64,000 bases of DNA from Merdimmobilis hominis (GCF_016901855.1 NZ_JACJKY010000007.1:1-64000); one strand, 5' to 3'; shown: positions 1 through 8,677, counted from the first letter of the stretch. The notes: generated by a model from the sequence alone, not told the origin. Numbers and translations: made by a program.

Positions 1-29
1 ACCACCGTCCGGCCGCTGCATTGGGTTAC

Positions 30-66
30 AGAAGCCCCGTTCAGTTTAAAACCGAACGGGGCTTCT
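30..66. terminator. Strong hairpin terminator
   Basis: A 13-bp perfect stem, AGAAGCCCCGTTC with GAACGGGGCTTCT, closes an 11-nt loop. On the + strand it is followed by an AT-rich tract ending in CTTTTT, so it probably ends a rightward transcript entering from before the window. Bases 1-29 are too short to assign to a gene. Confidence 0.75.
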
Positions 67-143
67 GATAAATATTCTTTTTACTGTCTACTTTCTCTTG
101 ACAAGTGCATCCGAATTTTTCGGACACGTTTTTTGTTATGCAT

Positions 144-2081
144 TTATTTTGATTCACAAACAGCTTCCAACAGCAGAGTGCGTACGCGGCGATATTCTTT
201 GACAGATTTTTCATAACAGTCAAACCGCGTAAACAGCATGGATACGATTTCGTCTGCGCGCGCAGGATTTATTTGTTTGAGCATACGAAGCAGCTCCAAA
301 TCTTCAAAACCGATTCGATGTGCTTCCGCACGTGTGGAGGAGAGCGGCTGTTCAAATCCGGGATACAGAATGCATTCGTCACCGGCCGGCAGGAAGTTTG
401 CATATTTCGGATGGTATTCCATCACCTGTTCGGAGAACATGGCAGCTTGCCGTTCAAATGGATTATTGCCGCAGGTGAAGTTTGCACCCCAGTGCAAAAA
501 TCCCATGATATTCGGATATTTCATCATTCCCCACGCAAGATAGACAACACGCAGCCGTTCCATATCAAGCAGACGGTTGCAGTAATTTCCGCCCGGAGTT
601 AAACAGGAATAAACGTAAAGTTTGTCGCCTTCTTCTACGCGTTTATCGAAAAATGCCTGATTTTTTTCATAAATATCAAGCGACGGGCACCAGATATCGA
701 GTGCGCCGATCACATTTTCAGTCGGAAGCACAGGTTCCAAAATCGGAATACCCGGCATTGCTTCTCTTGTAATTTTAGAAATCGTGTGATATACCTCACA
801 CAGCGCATCGTTCGGCTCGTCCAGACACGACTGTGTCCAAACATCGCACAGGTTATGTGCACGCAGATAACCGTATAATGTGCACAGGGCTTCCTTTAAC
901 TGCGATTGCCCTTGTTCGGATGACATGGATGCACCCGTCAGCGAAAATACAGCATCGGTACCGTAATCAAATTCATCAAATGCCCGGCGTTTAAACGCTT
1001 CGCCGATCTGTTCGGGCGAGGTGAACGAATCGTGGTCAAGCGACGCATAAAATTCATCGTTGTCTGCAAGAGAAGATGCACGCGAGCAGAAAGCACCGCC
1101 CTGGAACAGTGTGATGCCGGCACGTTTTGCGGCACGAAGCATCAAATCAAGTCGCTGCGGCTCAAATCGAAGCGAACCATCCGGCATAACGGTAAACAGC
1201 AGATTGCCCGGAATTGCCATGATATTCTGCCGCAGATAGCGCACGGTGCGCAGATAACGTGTCAGCATTTCTTCATAGCGTGCAGACCACATCGGTGCAT
1301 TGTGCCAAAGCGAAATGTTTTCGTAATCAAACCAGTTTACAAACTGCGGAGAATCGGCAGCGGCAGGTTTCACCGTTACCGGATAACGCATGGTTTGTAC
1401 CGTCAGCGTGCGGCACATACCGTCGTGACAGATTTTAATGGTAAAAGAAGCAGTTTCTTTTTTGCGGCAGTATTCGATCGGGGTGCGGAATGCGAAAGCA
1501 GCGGTCGTATACTGCGGACGCGCAAGGTTAAAGATCGGTTTCAACGCCTCGTAAATATAAAACGGCGCACGGCGGATTACATTTTCGTTTTTGTCGTTTT
1601 TTAAATACTCACTGCGCAGGACAGCGCCAGTATTCACTTCCACCGGTACTGGAATCAGCTCGAACAGCTTGTATGCACGATGCGGACCCTCCACCGAAAA
1701 TGCGACAGGAATGCCCGGTGTTAATCCGGAAAGTGCAATATGTACACCGACATAAGTGCCGTTTGCGCCGGAAACAGTGAGCGCATCTTCCCCGGTGCGC
1801 ACATCGGTGTCCGGATAAATCGGGGTCAGTTCGTCGAACAAAGCGGCGCGAAACACCGGTTTTGCTGCCTGTTCTGTTTTTGGAAGCGCCCAGACAAGCT
1901 GATCCATATCAGGCTCCTTGGCGTCGTGCTGGCGCAAATCATCATACGGCTCTTCGCTGTCGATAATCCAGCTGCGCCCTTCTTTTCGTGCTGTTTGAAA
2001 TCCGCCGCGTGCTGCGCGTTTGCGGGCGGATTCCGGATTTTTCCCATGAAGCCTTGCATATTCGGACAGGGAAATAAACAT
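144..2081 (-). CDS. GH123/DUF4091-like glycosidase with N-terminal HTH-like domain
   Basis: The 645-residue product has no signal peptide, so it is expected in the cytoplasm. Residues about 1-48 (SLSEYARLHGKNPESARKRA, then a GRSWIID stretch) look like the small helix-turn-helix/excisionase-type domain common in Clostridia. The rest resembles DUF4091/GH123-type proteins: a beta-rich segment followed by a TIM-barrel-like region. A CLDEPND motif places an Asp-Glu pair where GH123 hexosaminidases have their catalytic pair. The start ATG at 2081 has AAAGGAGGG upstream. It lies 36 bp after the MATE gene in the same direction, probably one operon. The family call comes from motifs only; the substrate is unknown. 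The DNA-binding-like module on an enzyme is unusual. Confidence 0.7.
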   Translation of the reverse strand: MFISLSEYARLHGKNPESARKRAARGGFQTARKEGRSWIIDSEEPYDDLRQHDAKEPDMDQLVWALPKTEQAAKPVFRAALFDELTPIYPDTDVRTGEDALTVSGANGTYVGVHIALSGLTPGIPVAFSVEGPHRAYKLFELIPVPVEVNTGAVLRSEYLKNDKNENVIRRAPFYIYEALKPIFNLARPQYTTAAFAFRTPIEYCRKKETASFTIKICHDGMCRTLTVQTMRYPVTVKPAAADSPQFVNWFDYENISLWHNAPMWSARYEEMLTRYLRTVRYLRQNIMAIPGNLLFTVMPDGSLRFEPQRLDLMLRAAKRAGITLFQGGAFCSRASSLADNDEFYASLDHDSFTSPEQIGEAFKRRAFDEFDYGTDAVFSLTGASMSSEQGQSQLKEALCTLYGYLRAHNLCDVWTQSCLDEPNDALCEVYHTISKITREAMPGIPILEPVLPTENVIGALDIWCPSLDIYEKNQAFFDKRVEEGDKLYVYSCLTPGGNYCNRLLDMERLRVVYLAWGMMKYPNIMGFLHWGANFTCGNNPFERQAAMFSEQVMEYHPKYANFLPAGDECILYPGFEQPLSSTRAEAHRIGFEDLELLRMLKQINPARADEIVSMLFTRFDCYEKSVKEYRRVRTLLLEAVCESK

Positions 2082-2117
2082 GGGGAGAACCCTCCTTTGA
2101 ACATTATGATAAAACGA

Positions 2118-3536
2118 TCAGTCTTCGATCGTCTTTTTGGTAAGCCAACGATTACTCTTATAGCGAATCCAGAATACGAGCGAGCGAATTGCCCATTCAA
2201 GTCCCATGGAAATCCATACGCCGATAACACCAAATCCCAATGTGATGGAAAGCAGATAGCCGACGCCGACGCGCATCACCCACATTGTAATCAGTGATAC
2301 AACAGAGGTAAATGTTGCGTCGCCTGCTGCGCGAAGAACGCTCGGCATAACGTTTGAAATCGACCAGAAGAACGGCATCGGAATGATTGCGGTAATCAAA
2401 AGCATGTAAATAACAGAGAGTGTCTCGGTCGGTGCCTGATACATCATCAGAATGAGCGGCATCAGCGGCATAAAGATCGCAATCGAGATCAATGTGACAA
2501 TCGTGCCGAGCAGGATCATCTTTTTGCCGTACCATTTTGCCAGTTCTTTTTGATCTGCGCCGATGCACTGGCCCACGATTGTGATGGCGAGCGTACCAAC
2601 CGCAAGACCGGCGGAATAGATGATCGCAAATGCAGAGTTTGTGACAGCATTTGCAGAAACACTCAGTGTGCCGAGGGTAACGATGTACATCTGTACCAAA
2701 ATGCTGCCGCCGTTGAAGAACATCTGCTCAATTGCAAACGGAATGCCTACTTTGAACACTGATTTTAACACCGGCCAGCAAATTTTGAATATATCACGCG
2801 GATAAACGCGCAGGACGCTGTGCGGATGGAGCAGAAGCCAGATGGCGATTGCACCGCCGATCAAGCGCGCAACGTTTAACGAAAGTGCAGTACCGATGAT
2901 GTCAAGTTTTAAGATATTTAAGAACAGAACACTGCCGAGCAGGTGGATCAGGTTGATGATAATGGTCAGACGCAGACAGATTTTTGTTGCGCCGACGCCG
3001 CGGAATACTGCAAATGCACCCATATAAAATGAGTGGAAAATAAGCGAAATACCAACGCCCACCATGTAATCCTGGGCTTTTTTGATGACAACCGGGTCAG
3101 CGGAACCGAACATAATGTGGACAAGCGGTCCTGCGCATGTGACGAGGATTGCACAGCATACAATCGCGACAGTAGTTGTTGCAAGCACAACCTGTCCGGC
3201 AGCTGTCCGCATTTTTTCATTGTCGCCTTTTCCTTTGTACTGCGCGACAATGACTGTGCCGCCGGCGGAAACTGCGTTAAAAATGGCAAAAATCATCATG
3301 TAAACAGGGCTGACGAGACTGACTGCAGAGACAGATTCCTGACTCGACGCACTGATCATGGAAGTTGTTAAAACACCGATGAAATTGATGAAAAACTGGT
3401 CAAGCATGATGGGGATAAACATCGAAATAATCTCACCATATGAAAACAGTGAACTTCCGAATTGCTTTGACAGCCATTTATCGGCTTTTGAATCGGGTTT
3501 AATCAGATATCGTGGCTTTCGAATTTGAAACCGCAT
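2118..3536 (-). CDS. MATE family multidrug/Na+ antiporter
   Basis: The product is a 472-residue, very hydrophobic protein with about twelve membrane segments in two homologous halves, as in MATE exporters. These use an H+ or Na+ gradient to expel drugs or metabolites. The stretches beginning ISMFIPIMLDQFFINFIG and AVSAGGTVIVAQYKG are typical of the DinF/NorM group. The frame opens 18 codons earlier, but ATG 3536 has AGAGGAG at good spacing and begins MRFQIRKPRY, so I chose it. It is first in an apparent operon with the DUF4091 protein and divergent from the arabinofuranosidase. The exported substrate cannot be read from the sequence. Confidence 0.9.
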   Translation of the reverse strand: MRFQIRKPRYLIKPDSKADKWLSKQFGSSLFSYGEIISMFIPIMLDQFFINFIGVLTTSMISASSQESVSAVSLVSPVYMMIFAIFNAVSAGGTVIVAQYKGKGDNEKMRTAAGQVVLATTTVAIVCCAILVTCAGPLVHIMFGSADPVVIKKAQDYMVGVGISLIFHSFYMGAFAVFRGVGATKICLRLTIIINLIHLLGSVLFLNILKLDIIGTALSLNVARLIGGAIAIWLLLHPHSVLRVYPRDIFKICWPVLKSVFKVGIPFAIEQMFFNGGSILVQMYIVTLGTLSVSANAVTNSAFAIIYSAGLAVGTLAITIVGQCIGADQKELAKWYGKKMILLGTIVTLISIAIFMPLMPLILMMYQAPTETLSVIYMLLITAIIPMPFFWSISNVMPSVLRAAGDATFTSVVSLITMWVMRVGVGYLLSITLGFGVIGVWISMGLEWAIRSLVFWIRYKSNRWLTKKTIED

Positions 3537-3696
3537 ACAATCACTCCTCTTTATATCTATCATTTTAACGGCATGTGAATGGCAAATCAAACGGATTGAG
3601 CAGGGTTTTTATGTGTTTTCGGAGCATTATGTGCAAAAAACGCGCGAATCCTTTGATTTCCTTGTATTTTAACATTATTTTAATGTTTTTTGTCCG

Positions 3697-3738
3697 GGAC
3701 ATGTCCGTCTTGACGAAATGAGTCAGATGCGATAAGAT
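3697..3738 (+). promoter_or_regulatory. Arabinofuranosidase promoter with palindrome
   Basis: TTGACG (3710-3715), a 17-bp spacer and TAAGAT (3733-3738) form a plausible sigma-A promoter 30 bp before the arabinofuranosidase start. The perfect 10-bp palindrome GGACATGTCC (3697-3706) abuts the -35 and could be an operator. The regulator is unknown. Confidence 0.55.
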
Positions 3739-3767
3739 AAAATAAAATCAAAGCAGAGGGGAATTTT

Positions 3768-5201
3768 ATGAAAATTGATCTGAAAGCGAATAATACAAAT
3801 GGTAAAGTAACAGAGATGATCTACGGACAGTTTATTGAGCATATCTTAAACTGTATTGAAGGCGGCGTTTACGATCCGGACAGTCCGCTTGCGGATGCGG
3901 AGGGAATTCGTACCGACGTGCTTGAAAAAGCCAAAGAATTAAATCCGCCGATTTTGCGGTTTCCCGGCGGAACCGTGATGTGTCAGTATCACTGGGAAGA
4001 TGGAATCGGTCCGAAAAGCGAGCGAATCAAACGCAAAAACCTGATCTGGGGAGGTGAACTGGATCTTTCGTTTGGAACGGCAGAATTTGTGTCGTTTTGC
4101 CGCCGGATTGGAGCGGAACCGATGATTTGTGTGAATATGGTGTCGGGTACGCCGGAAGAGGCCGCAAACTGGGTAGAATACTGCAATGGTACAGGACAAT
4201 CCTACTATGCACAGCTGCGCCGCAGCCATGGATATGAGGAACCGTTCAATGTGAAATATTGGTGCATCGGAAACGAAAGCTATGCAGAGCCCGATCTCGG
4301 TGTCCATCATGATGTTTCATTATATGTGCGGGATGCACTGGAATTTATCAAATTTATGAAGCTTACGGATCGTTCGATCAAAACAATATTGGTCGGATGC
4401 GATAAACCGGAGTGGAATAAAGCTGTGCTCGATGCGCTTCATCCGTTTTGTGATTATCTTTCCCTGCATCACTATTCCGCGGAAAACGGAAAAGGACTGT
4501 ACGGTCCGTTTGAAGGCGAAAAGGCGCTGATTCAGATGATTGAAGAAGCGGCTGATCTGATTGACACGTATCCGGATACGATCGAGAACTTTAATCCGTG
4601 GTATCGGTTCCCGGCGAGAAGCGGAAAAGTGAAAATCGCGCTGGATGAATGGAACATCTGGAATTTTGCGCCCGATGAGACATACGGTTTATTGGCGGAG
4701 TATAACTGGCGGGATGCCGTATGGGTTGCAAGTGCGATGAACGACATTGTGCGTCATCCTGCGGTTGCCATTGCAAATATGGCACAGCTTGTCAATGTAA
4801 TTGCGCCGATTGTCACAACAAAGGACGGTTCGTATTATCAGACGATTGCCTATCCGTTTTTGCTGTACCGCAAGCATATGATCGGTGATCGTATGGAGGT
4901 AGAAGTGCCGTCTGTCTGCTTGGACACAAAAGAGGCAGGACAGATTGAAGCGCTTTCGTGCAGCGCAGTGCGCAAAGCAGACGGTACATTGTGTATTGCC
5001 GTGGTAAACCGCGATTTCTCGCAGCCGTATACCATCGGTATCGGCACAGGAAAGGGCACAATGACCACGCTGACAGCATCGTCACCGTATGATCAATGCG
5101 ATGCAGCACACTGCTGTGTGCAGGAAGAGACAGCAGCTGTTTCACTCGATGAAATCACACTGGCACCGGGAAGCGTCAATTTGATTTTGTGTGCAGAATA
5201 A
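3768..5201 (+). CDS. GH51 alpha-L-arabinofuranosidase
   Basis: This 477-residue protein without signal peptide releases terminal alpha-L-arabinofuranosyl units from arabino-oligosaccharides in the cytoplasm. GH51 landmarks are clear: the N-terminal YGQFIEH and GGVYDP strings, LRFPGGT, WCIGNES with the acid/base Glu170, and ALDEWNIW with the nucleophile Glu294. The C-terminal beta domain ends ITLAPGSVNLILCAE. The length is close to the usual 500 residues. ATG 3768 is preceded by CAGAGGGGAA. It is a single-gene unit between its own promoter and a hairpin terminator. A second, longer GH51 gene is at 47598. Confidence 0.93.
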   Translation: MKIDLKANNTNGKVTEMIYGQFIEHILNCIEGGVYDPDSPLADAEGIRTDVLEKAKELNPPILRFPGGTVMCQYHWEDGIGPKSERIKRKNLIWGGELDLSFGTAEFVSFCRRIGAEPMICVNMVSGTPEEAANWVEYCNGTGQSYYAQLRRSHGYEEPFNVKYWCIGNESYAEPDLGVHHDVSLYVRDALEFIKFMKLTDRSIKTILVGCDKPEWNKAVLDALHPFCDYLSLHHYSAENGKGLYGPFEGEKALIQMIEEAADLIDTYPDTIENFNPWYRFPARSGKVKIALDEWNIWNFAPDETYGLLAEYNWRDAVWVASAMNDIVRHPAVAIANMAQLVNVIAPIVTTKDGSYYQTIAYPFLLYRKHMIGDRMEVEVPSVCLDTKEAGQIEALSCSAVRKADGTLCIAVVNRDFSQPYTIGIGTGKGTMTTLTASSPYDQCDAAHCCVQEETAAVSLDEITLAPGSVNLILCAE

Positions 5202-5205
5202 TATC

Positions 5206-5239
5206 AAAAAAAGGAATCACATCAGTGATTCCTTTTTTG
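5206..5239. terminator. Bidirectional terminator
   Basis: AAGGAATCAC-ATCA-GTGATTCCTT lies inside A and T runs, so it can stop transcripts from both the GH51 gene (+) and the PepSY gene (-), which converge here. Confidence 0.85.
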
Positions 5240-5262
5240 TACAATGGAAGCATGTGTTTGTA

Positions 5263-6519
5263 TCAGTCATCATCGTGGTCGTCATCATGATCATCATCAT
5301 GGTCATGATCGTCATAGTCGCGGTCAAAATCGATTACAGCGCCGGTTGTGGCGTGAATTTCGTATTCGTATTCGATGCCGTTTGCATAGAATTCAATCTC
5401 ATAGTGCGCAACGCCGTCATCGCTGTCGAGTTTGGCTTTTGTGAATGTGGCAGCAGAAGTGGAAACACCTGCGTGAGAAAGCGCTGCAGATTTTGCTTTT
5501 TCCGCACTGATATAAGATGTGCTGGTGGTGGGTTTGCTGGTGCTTGTGCCGGTGTTATTGCGGTCGTGTTCAAATTTGATTACAGAACCGGTTGCAGCGT
5601 GGATTTCGTAGTCATATTCAATGCCGTTTGCGAAAAACTCCAGTTCATAAACCGGTGTTCCGTCATCAAAATCGAATTCCGCTTTGGTGAATGCAGCAGC
5701 AGAAGCAGAGATGCCTGCGTGCGTGAGGGCTGCGGTTTTGGCTTTTTCCGTACCGATATAGGAAGTGTTCGAAGAAGGAATCGATTCGGATGTGATTTTT
5801 TTGTGCTGATGAGAAAGAACGGAGCCGTTGACTGCATCAATCTCATAATCATATTCGGTGTCCTGATAATAGAATTCCAGTTCATAAATCGGAGCACCAT
5901 CGTCGAAGTCGAATTCCCGGTCGGTGAAGAGTGCTTGATCGAAAGGTACGCCTGCCTGTAATGCGGCAATCTGCATCGCTTTTTCTTTCGTGATATACGG
6001 GGAAAGGCGATCAGCTGTTGTGTAGGATTCATCGTAGTCATCATCGTCGATGTCAATGACACTTGCATTCAGTGAAAACGATTTTGTCGTATCCATCACA
6101 GAAGTTTTGATATCAGAGAGAAACGATTCGCGCGGGACAGCAGATCCGCGAACGAGCTGTACGACAATGTTTTTATCGTTTCCGTCTACGTCATCGTCGA
6201 AATATCCTGCTTCATAGATTTCACGTACCAGATCTGATGCAACAGTTTCGCACGATTTTCCGTCTGCTTCACCATACACTGAAACGATTTTTTCTCCGTC
6301 ATCGTTTACGCCGTCCAGCGCGGTCACATGACCATCTTTATCATAAGAAACTGTGATTTCCGGATTCACGCTCAATACAATTTTTCCGGTGTCTGAGCCG
6401 AGTGAAACGATTTCACCGCCTGTTTTGGGTGTTTTGCTGCTGTTGCAGCCTGTGAGTAAAAGGGATGCTGAAAGGAACAGTGCCGAAGCAGTCAATGTGT
6501 ATTTCCGTTTGAGTGTCAT
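5263..6519 (-). CDS. Lipoprotein with RsgI-like and three PepSY domains
   Basis: The 418-residue product has a lipoprotein signal (positive start, hydrophobic core, LLLTGC lipobox), so it should be anchored outside the membrane. Residues about 45-170 (KIVLSVNPEITVSYD and following) resemble the extracytoplasmic middle domain of RsgI-type anti-sigma factors. Three PepSY repeats follow, each opening with a YI(T/G/S)xEKA motif and containing a YEYEIHATTGAVI-like strand. The C-terminus is a tail of repeated Asp and His residues, possibly metal-binding. PepSY domains are commonly linked to protease inhibition; the true role here is unknown. The start has AAGGAGG embedded in a long inverted repeat (6523-6589). 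The gene lies downstream of spoIIID in the same orientation. Confidence 0.85.
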   Translation of the reverse strand: MTLKRKYTLTASALFLSASLLLTGCNSSKTPKTGGEIVSLGSDTGKIVLSVNPEITVSYDKDGHVTALDGVNDDGEKIVSVYGEADGKSCETVASDLVREIYEAGYFDDDVDGNDKNIVVQLVRGSAVPRESFLSDIKTSVMDTTKSFSLNASVIDIDDDDYDESYTTADRLSPYITKEKAMQIAALQAGVPFDQALFTDREFDFDDGAPIYELEFYYQDTEYDYEIDAVNGSVLSHQHKKITSESIPSSNTSYIGTEKAKTAALTHAGISASAAAFTKAEFDFDDGTPVYELEFFANGIEYDYEIHAATGSVIKFEHDRNNTGTSTSKPTTSTSYISAEKAKSAALSHAGVSTSAATFTKAKLDSDDGVAHYEIEFYANGIEYEYEIHATTGAVIDFDRDYDDHDHDDDHDDDHDDD

Positions 6520-6522
6520 AAG

Positions 6523-6589
6523 AAAAACCTCCTTTGTATTTTGTTTTGTTAGGTTTGGTTTACGCCTATAGAATACGAAGGAGGTTTTT
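6523..6589 (-). promoter_or_regulatory. Inverted repeat sequestering the PepSY gene ribosome site
   Basis: AAAAACCTCCTTTGTATT (6523-6540) pairs with 6572-6589 over 18 bp with one G-U-compatible mismatch, enclosing a 31-nt loop. The inner arm contains the ribosome binding site of the lipoprotein gene. An RNA started upstream, for example reading through from spoIIID, would hide the site in the stem. Confidence 0.6.
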
Positions 6590-6644
6590 AAAAAACGGGG
6601 TGGAGAAAAAATTTTTTATAAAAATTTTTTTGTATACGCTTTTT

Positions 6645-6801
6645 TTAGGCGTGATCGGCCTTTTTGGCGTTTAAAAATTTTTGTCTTGTAGCAATTCCAC
6701 CGCGGATATGGCGCTCTTGCTTATTCTTTTCTAAAACCTTCTGCACATCCAGATAAAGTGCATGGTTTGTTTTCTGCAATCGTTCTGTAACGTCTTTATG
6801 T
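6645..6801 (-). pseudogene. spoIIID: spoIIID 3' part (interrupted by mobile element)
   Basis: Reading leftward from the junction, codons CAT AAA GAC GTT ACA give HKDVTERL, then about 30 residues, then ERHIRGGIATRQKFL and a short basic end with stop at 6645. This is the conserved C-terminal half of SpoIIID, the mother-cell sporulation regulator. It has no start or ribosome site of its own. The matching N-terminal half is at 26898-27029 on the same strand. Joined across the shared TATGT core they give an 88-residue protein, close to the usual SpoIIID length. Family recognition is by motif; the continuity of the joined frame is read directly. Confidence 0.9.
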
Positions 6802-8331
6802 TTCGTTGTGATGAATCAGAACGGTTTCGTCCAATCCCAAATCACCGAACAAACGCAGATAGATATCCACATTTCCGTCTTTGTCCACCTCGATCTTCTG
6901 GATAATGCGCTTGAGCTGGGCATTGGTCATTTGCCGTACATCGGCGATATCCTCGATCTCCCGGAAGGTTTGGTTCAGGATGGCTTCCACTTGTTCGCCT
7001 TTTGTGAGGTGATAGGATACCATCTTCAGCTCATTTTCCAGACGCTCAATCTCTTTTCGCATCCCGCCGATCCTGTCGTTCAGTTCCTCTCGGCTGATCA
7101 GGTCATCAGCATACATATCCATGTATTTCTGGCGGGTCTTTTGCAGTTTGGCAAGCTGAGCGGTCAACTCTTTTTCGTAGTTCAGATTTTCGTCCTTCGC
7201 TTTATATAATCGCTGAAACTCATGGGTGACATAGCGGATGACATTTTTTTTTGACTTGAGTACCCCTGCAAAGTACTCTTGCAAAACCTCAATCAGTTCA
7301 TCCTCATCCACTGTCACTGCATTAGGGCAGTTGTCGGCACCACGCCCATTGTGGCCAGAGCAGACCCAGCGGACATAAGTGTTCTTGTAAGTGCGGACGG
7401 TGCGCCTGAAAGACCAGCCGCACTCTTTGCATTTGATAAGGGTAGAGAAGAGGTGTTTATTGCTTTGCCGTTCCTTATCCACCTTAAAAGCCTGTCCACG
7501 GGACTGCATGATCTGTTGTACTTGCTCAAAGGTTTCCGGGTCAATGATGCGAAGATCCGGCCGTTCTACTACCATCCAGTCCGTTTCATCCTTGTCGGCC
7601 CGCTGGCCAGTGAGAAAATCAGTGACTTCCTGTTTACCGTTGATGATTTTTCCGGTGTAAAGTTCGTTGGTGAGGATACGGCAGACACCGTTCTGACTCC
7701 ACCGACAGTTTCGCTTGGTTTTAAGGCCCCGCTCGTTGAGAAAATTAGAGATTTTTGCCGCACCATACCCATCCTGGATATACCAATGATAAATCTGGCG
7801 GACAACAGCGGCTTCTTCTTCGTTGATCGTTAAGTTGAAGTAGTCGCCAATTGTCTTGTCATACCCATAGACGATGTTGGGAACACGGCCCTTTTCTGCG
7901 TTCATCTTCTTGCCGAACTTCACTCGCTTGGAGGTGTTGGCGCTTTCCTCTTGGGCCAGCGCACCGAAGATCGTCAGGACAAATTCACTGTTGCCCATGC
8001 TGGTCATATTGGCGGTGAGAAACTGTGTTTCAATTCCCAACGATTTAAGTTTACGGACATTTTGCAAAAGGTCAACGGTATTTCTAGCAAAGCGGGAAAT
8101 ATCCTTGACCACTACCATTTCAAAAAGGCCGTGATCTGCATCTGTCATCATCTGCAGAAATTCCTTGCGGTTTTTGATTTTGGTGCCGGAAATACCTTCA
8201 TCGGCATATAGACGCACAAGGTTATCCCCAGTGCGTTGAGTATATTCTGCAAAAAAGGTTTTCTGTGCTTCCAGACTGTTGAGCTGATCGGATTTATCTG
8301 TGGACACACGGCAGTAAGCGGCTATATTCAT
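6796..8331 (-). CDS. Large serine recombinase (integrase/excisionase of the spoIIID element)
   Basis: The 511-residue enzyme cuts and rejoins DNA at att sites through a Ser-linked intermediate. The resolvase-type catalytic domain begins MNIAAYCRVSTDKS with the nucleophile Ser in RVST, and continues with DEGISGT and KDISRFARN. The recombinase domain, a zinc ribbon (CKECGW, then CSGH with CPN) and a C-terminal coiled coil follow. The frame opens 29 codons earlier, but ATG 8331 has AAGGAGGT and the canonical start. A consensus promoter lies at 8377-8404. The stop codon overlaps the left att core, as expected for an element-end integrase. It is the best candidate for inserting and excising the whole element. 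Confidence 0.95.
   Translation of the reverse strand: MNIAAYCRVSTDKSDQLNSLEAQKTFFAEYTQRTGDNLVRLYADEGISGTKIKNRKEFLQMMTDADHGLFEMVVVKDISRFARNTVDLLQNVRKLKSLGIETQFLTANMTSMGNSEFVLTIFGALAQEESANTSKRVKFGKKMNAEKGRVPNIVYGYDKTIGDYFNLTINEEEAAVVRQIYHWYIQDGYGAAKISNFLNERGLKTKRNCRWSQNGVCRILTNELYTGKIINGKQEVTDFLTGQRADKDETDWMVVERPDLRIIDPETFEQVQQIMQSRGQAFKVDKERQSNKHLFSTLIKCKECGWSFRRTVRTYKNTYVRWVCSGHNGRGADNCPNAVTVDEDELIEVLQEYFAGVLKSKKNVIRYVTHEFQRLYKAKDENLNYEKELTAQLAKLQKTRQKYMDMYADDLISREELNDRIGGMRKEIERLENELKMVSYHLTKGEQVEAILNQTFREIEDIADVRQMTNAQLKRIIQKIEVDKDGNVDIYLRLFGDLGLDETVLIHHNET
6797..6801. other. Left attachment junction (core TATGT)
   Basis: TATGT is shared with 26915-26919. Left of it lies the spoIIID 3' half, right of it the recombinase. 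The recombinase stop TAA (6796-6798) straddles the boundary, so its last bases come from the host side. The exact crossover dinucleotide cannot be fixed from sequence alone. Confidence 0.85.
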
Positions 8332-8376
8332 GTGCGGGACCTCCTTGTTACATCTATTTCGTTCTGTTACGTCCTT

Positions 8377-8404
8377 ATTATACCACAGAAAGTGAAAATG
8401 TAAA
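8377..8404 (-). promoter_or_regulatory. Serine recombinase promoter
   Basis: On the minus strand TTTACA, a 16-bp spacer and a perfect TATAAT lie 46 bp upstream of the recombinase start. Confidence 0.75.
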
Positions 8405-8409
8405 CAAGG

Positions 8410-8445
8410 AAAGAGCACCTTGTATATTCACACAAGGTGCTCTTT
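8410..8445. terminator. 14-bp hairpin between small gene and recombinase
   Basis: AAAGAGCACCTTGT pairs with ACAAGGTGCTCTTT around an 8-nt loop and overlaps the stop of the 56-residue gene. No clear U-tract follows on the minus strand, so it may be a weak terminator or RNA stabiliser. It isolates the recombinase promoter from upstream transcription. Confidence 0.5.
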
Positions 8446-8598
8446 CTGTTTTTCTTCAATTTGGCTGTCAGCATTTTGCTGAATAGCCCGCTCTACTTTT
8501 GGTGTGTTGGCCTTGATCAATACCTTCAGCAGATAATCGGCGGCTGTTTCTGTTGTATTGGGATCATGGAATCGGTAATTCAGTTTTCGTTTTTTCAT
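8428..8598 (-). CDS. Small mobile-element protein, 56 aa
   Basis: ATG 8598 follows an AGAGGAGG ribosome site. The product begins MKKRKLNYRFHDPNTTETAA and is charged, with no membrane segment. I recognise the pattern from small conserved proteins encoded beside serine recombinases in clostridial elements, but no function is established. It lies upstream of and in line with the recombinase, separated by a hairpin and the recombinase promoter. Confidence 0.75.
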   Translation of the reverse strand: MKKRKLNYRFHDPNTTETAADYLLKVLIKANTPKVERAIQQNADSQIEEKQKEHLV

Positions 8599-8677
8599 GA
8601 TGAAACGCCGCCTCCTCTCTGTCTGTTTTCTTTTCTATCTCTATGAAAAGTTGTGCCAAAATATCCCTTCCAAATAT

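Noticed and set aside
5191-5961. A 256-codon rightward frame opposite the PepSY gene
   Set aside because: It mirrors the repeated PepSY coding sequence, starts inside the terminator region and has no recognisable protein features.
6600-6640. AT-only inverted repeat as spoIIID terminator
   Set aside because: It consists only of A and T runs, so a stable hairpin is doubtful; it was not listed as a terminator.
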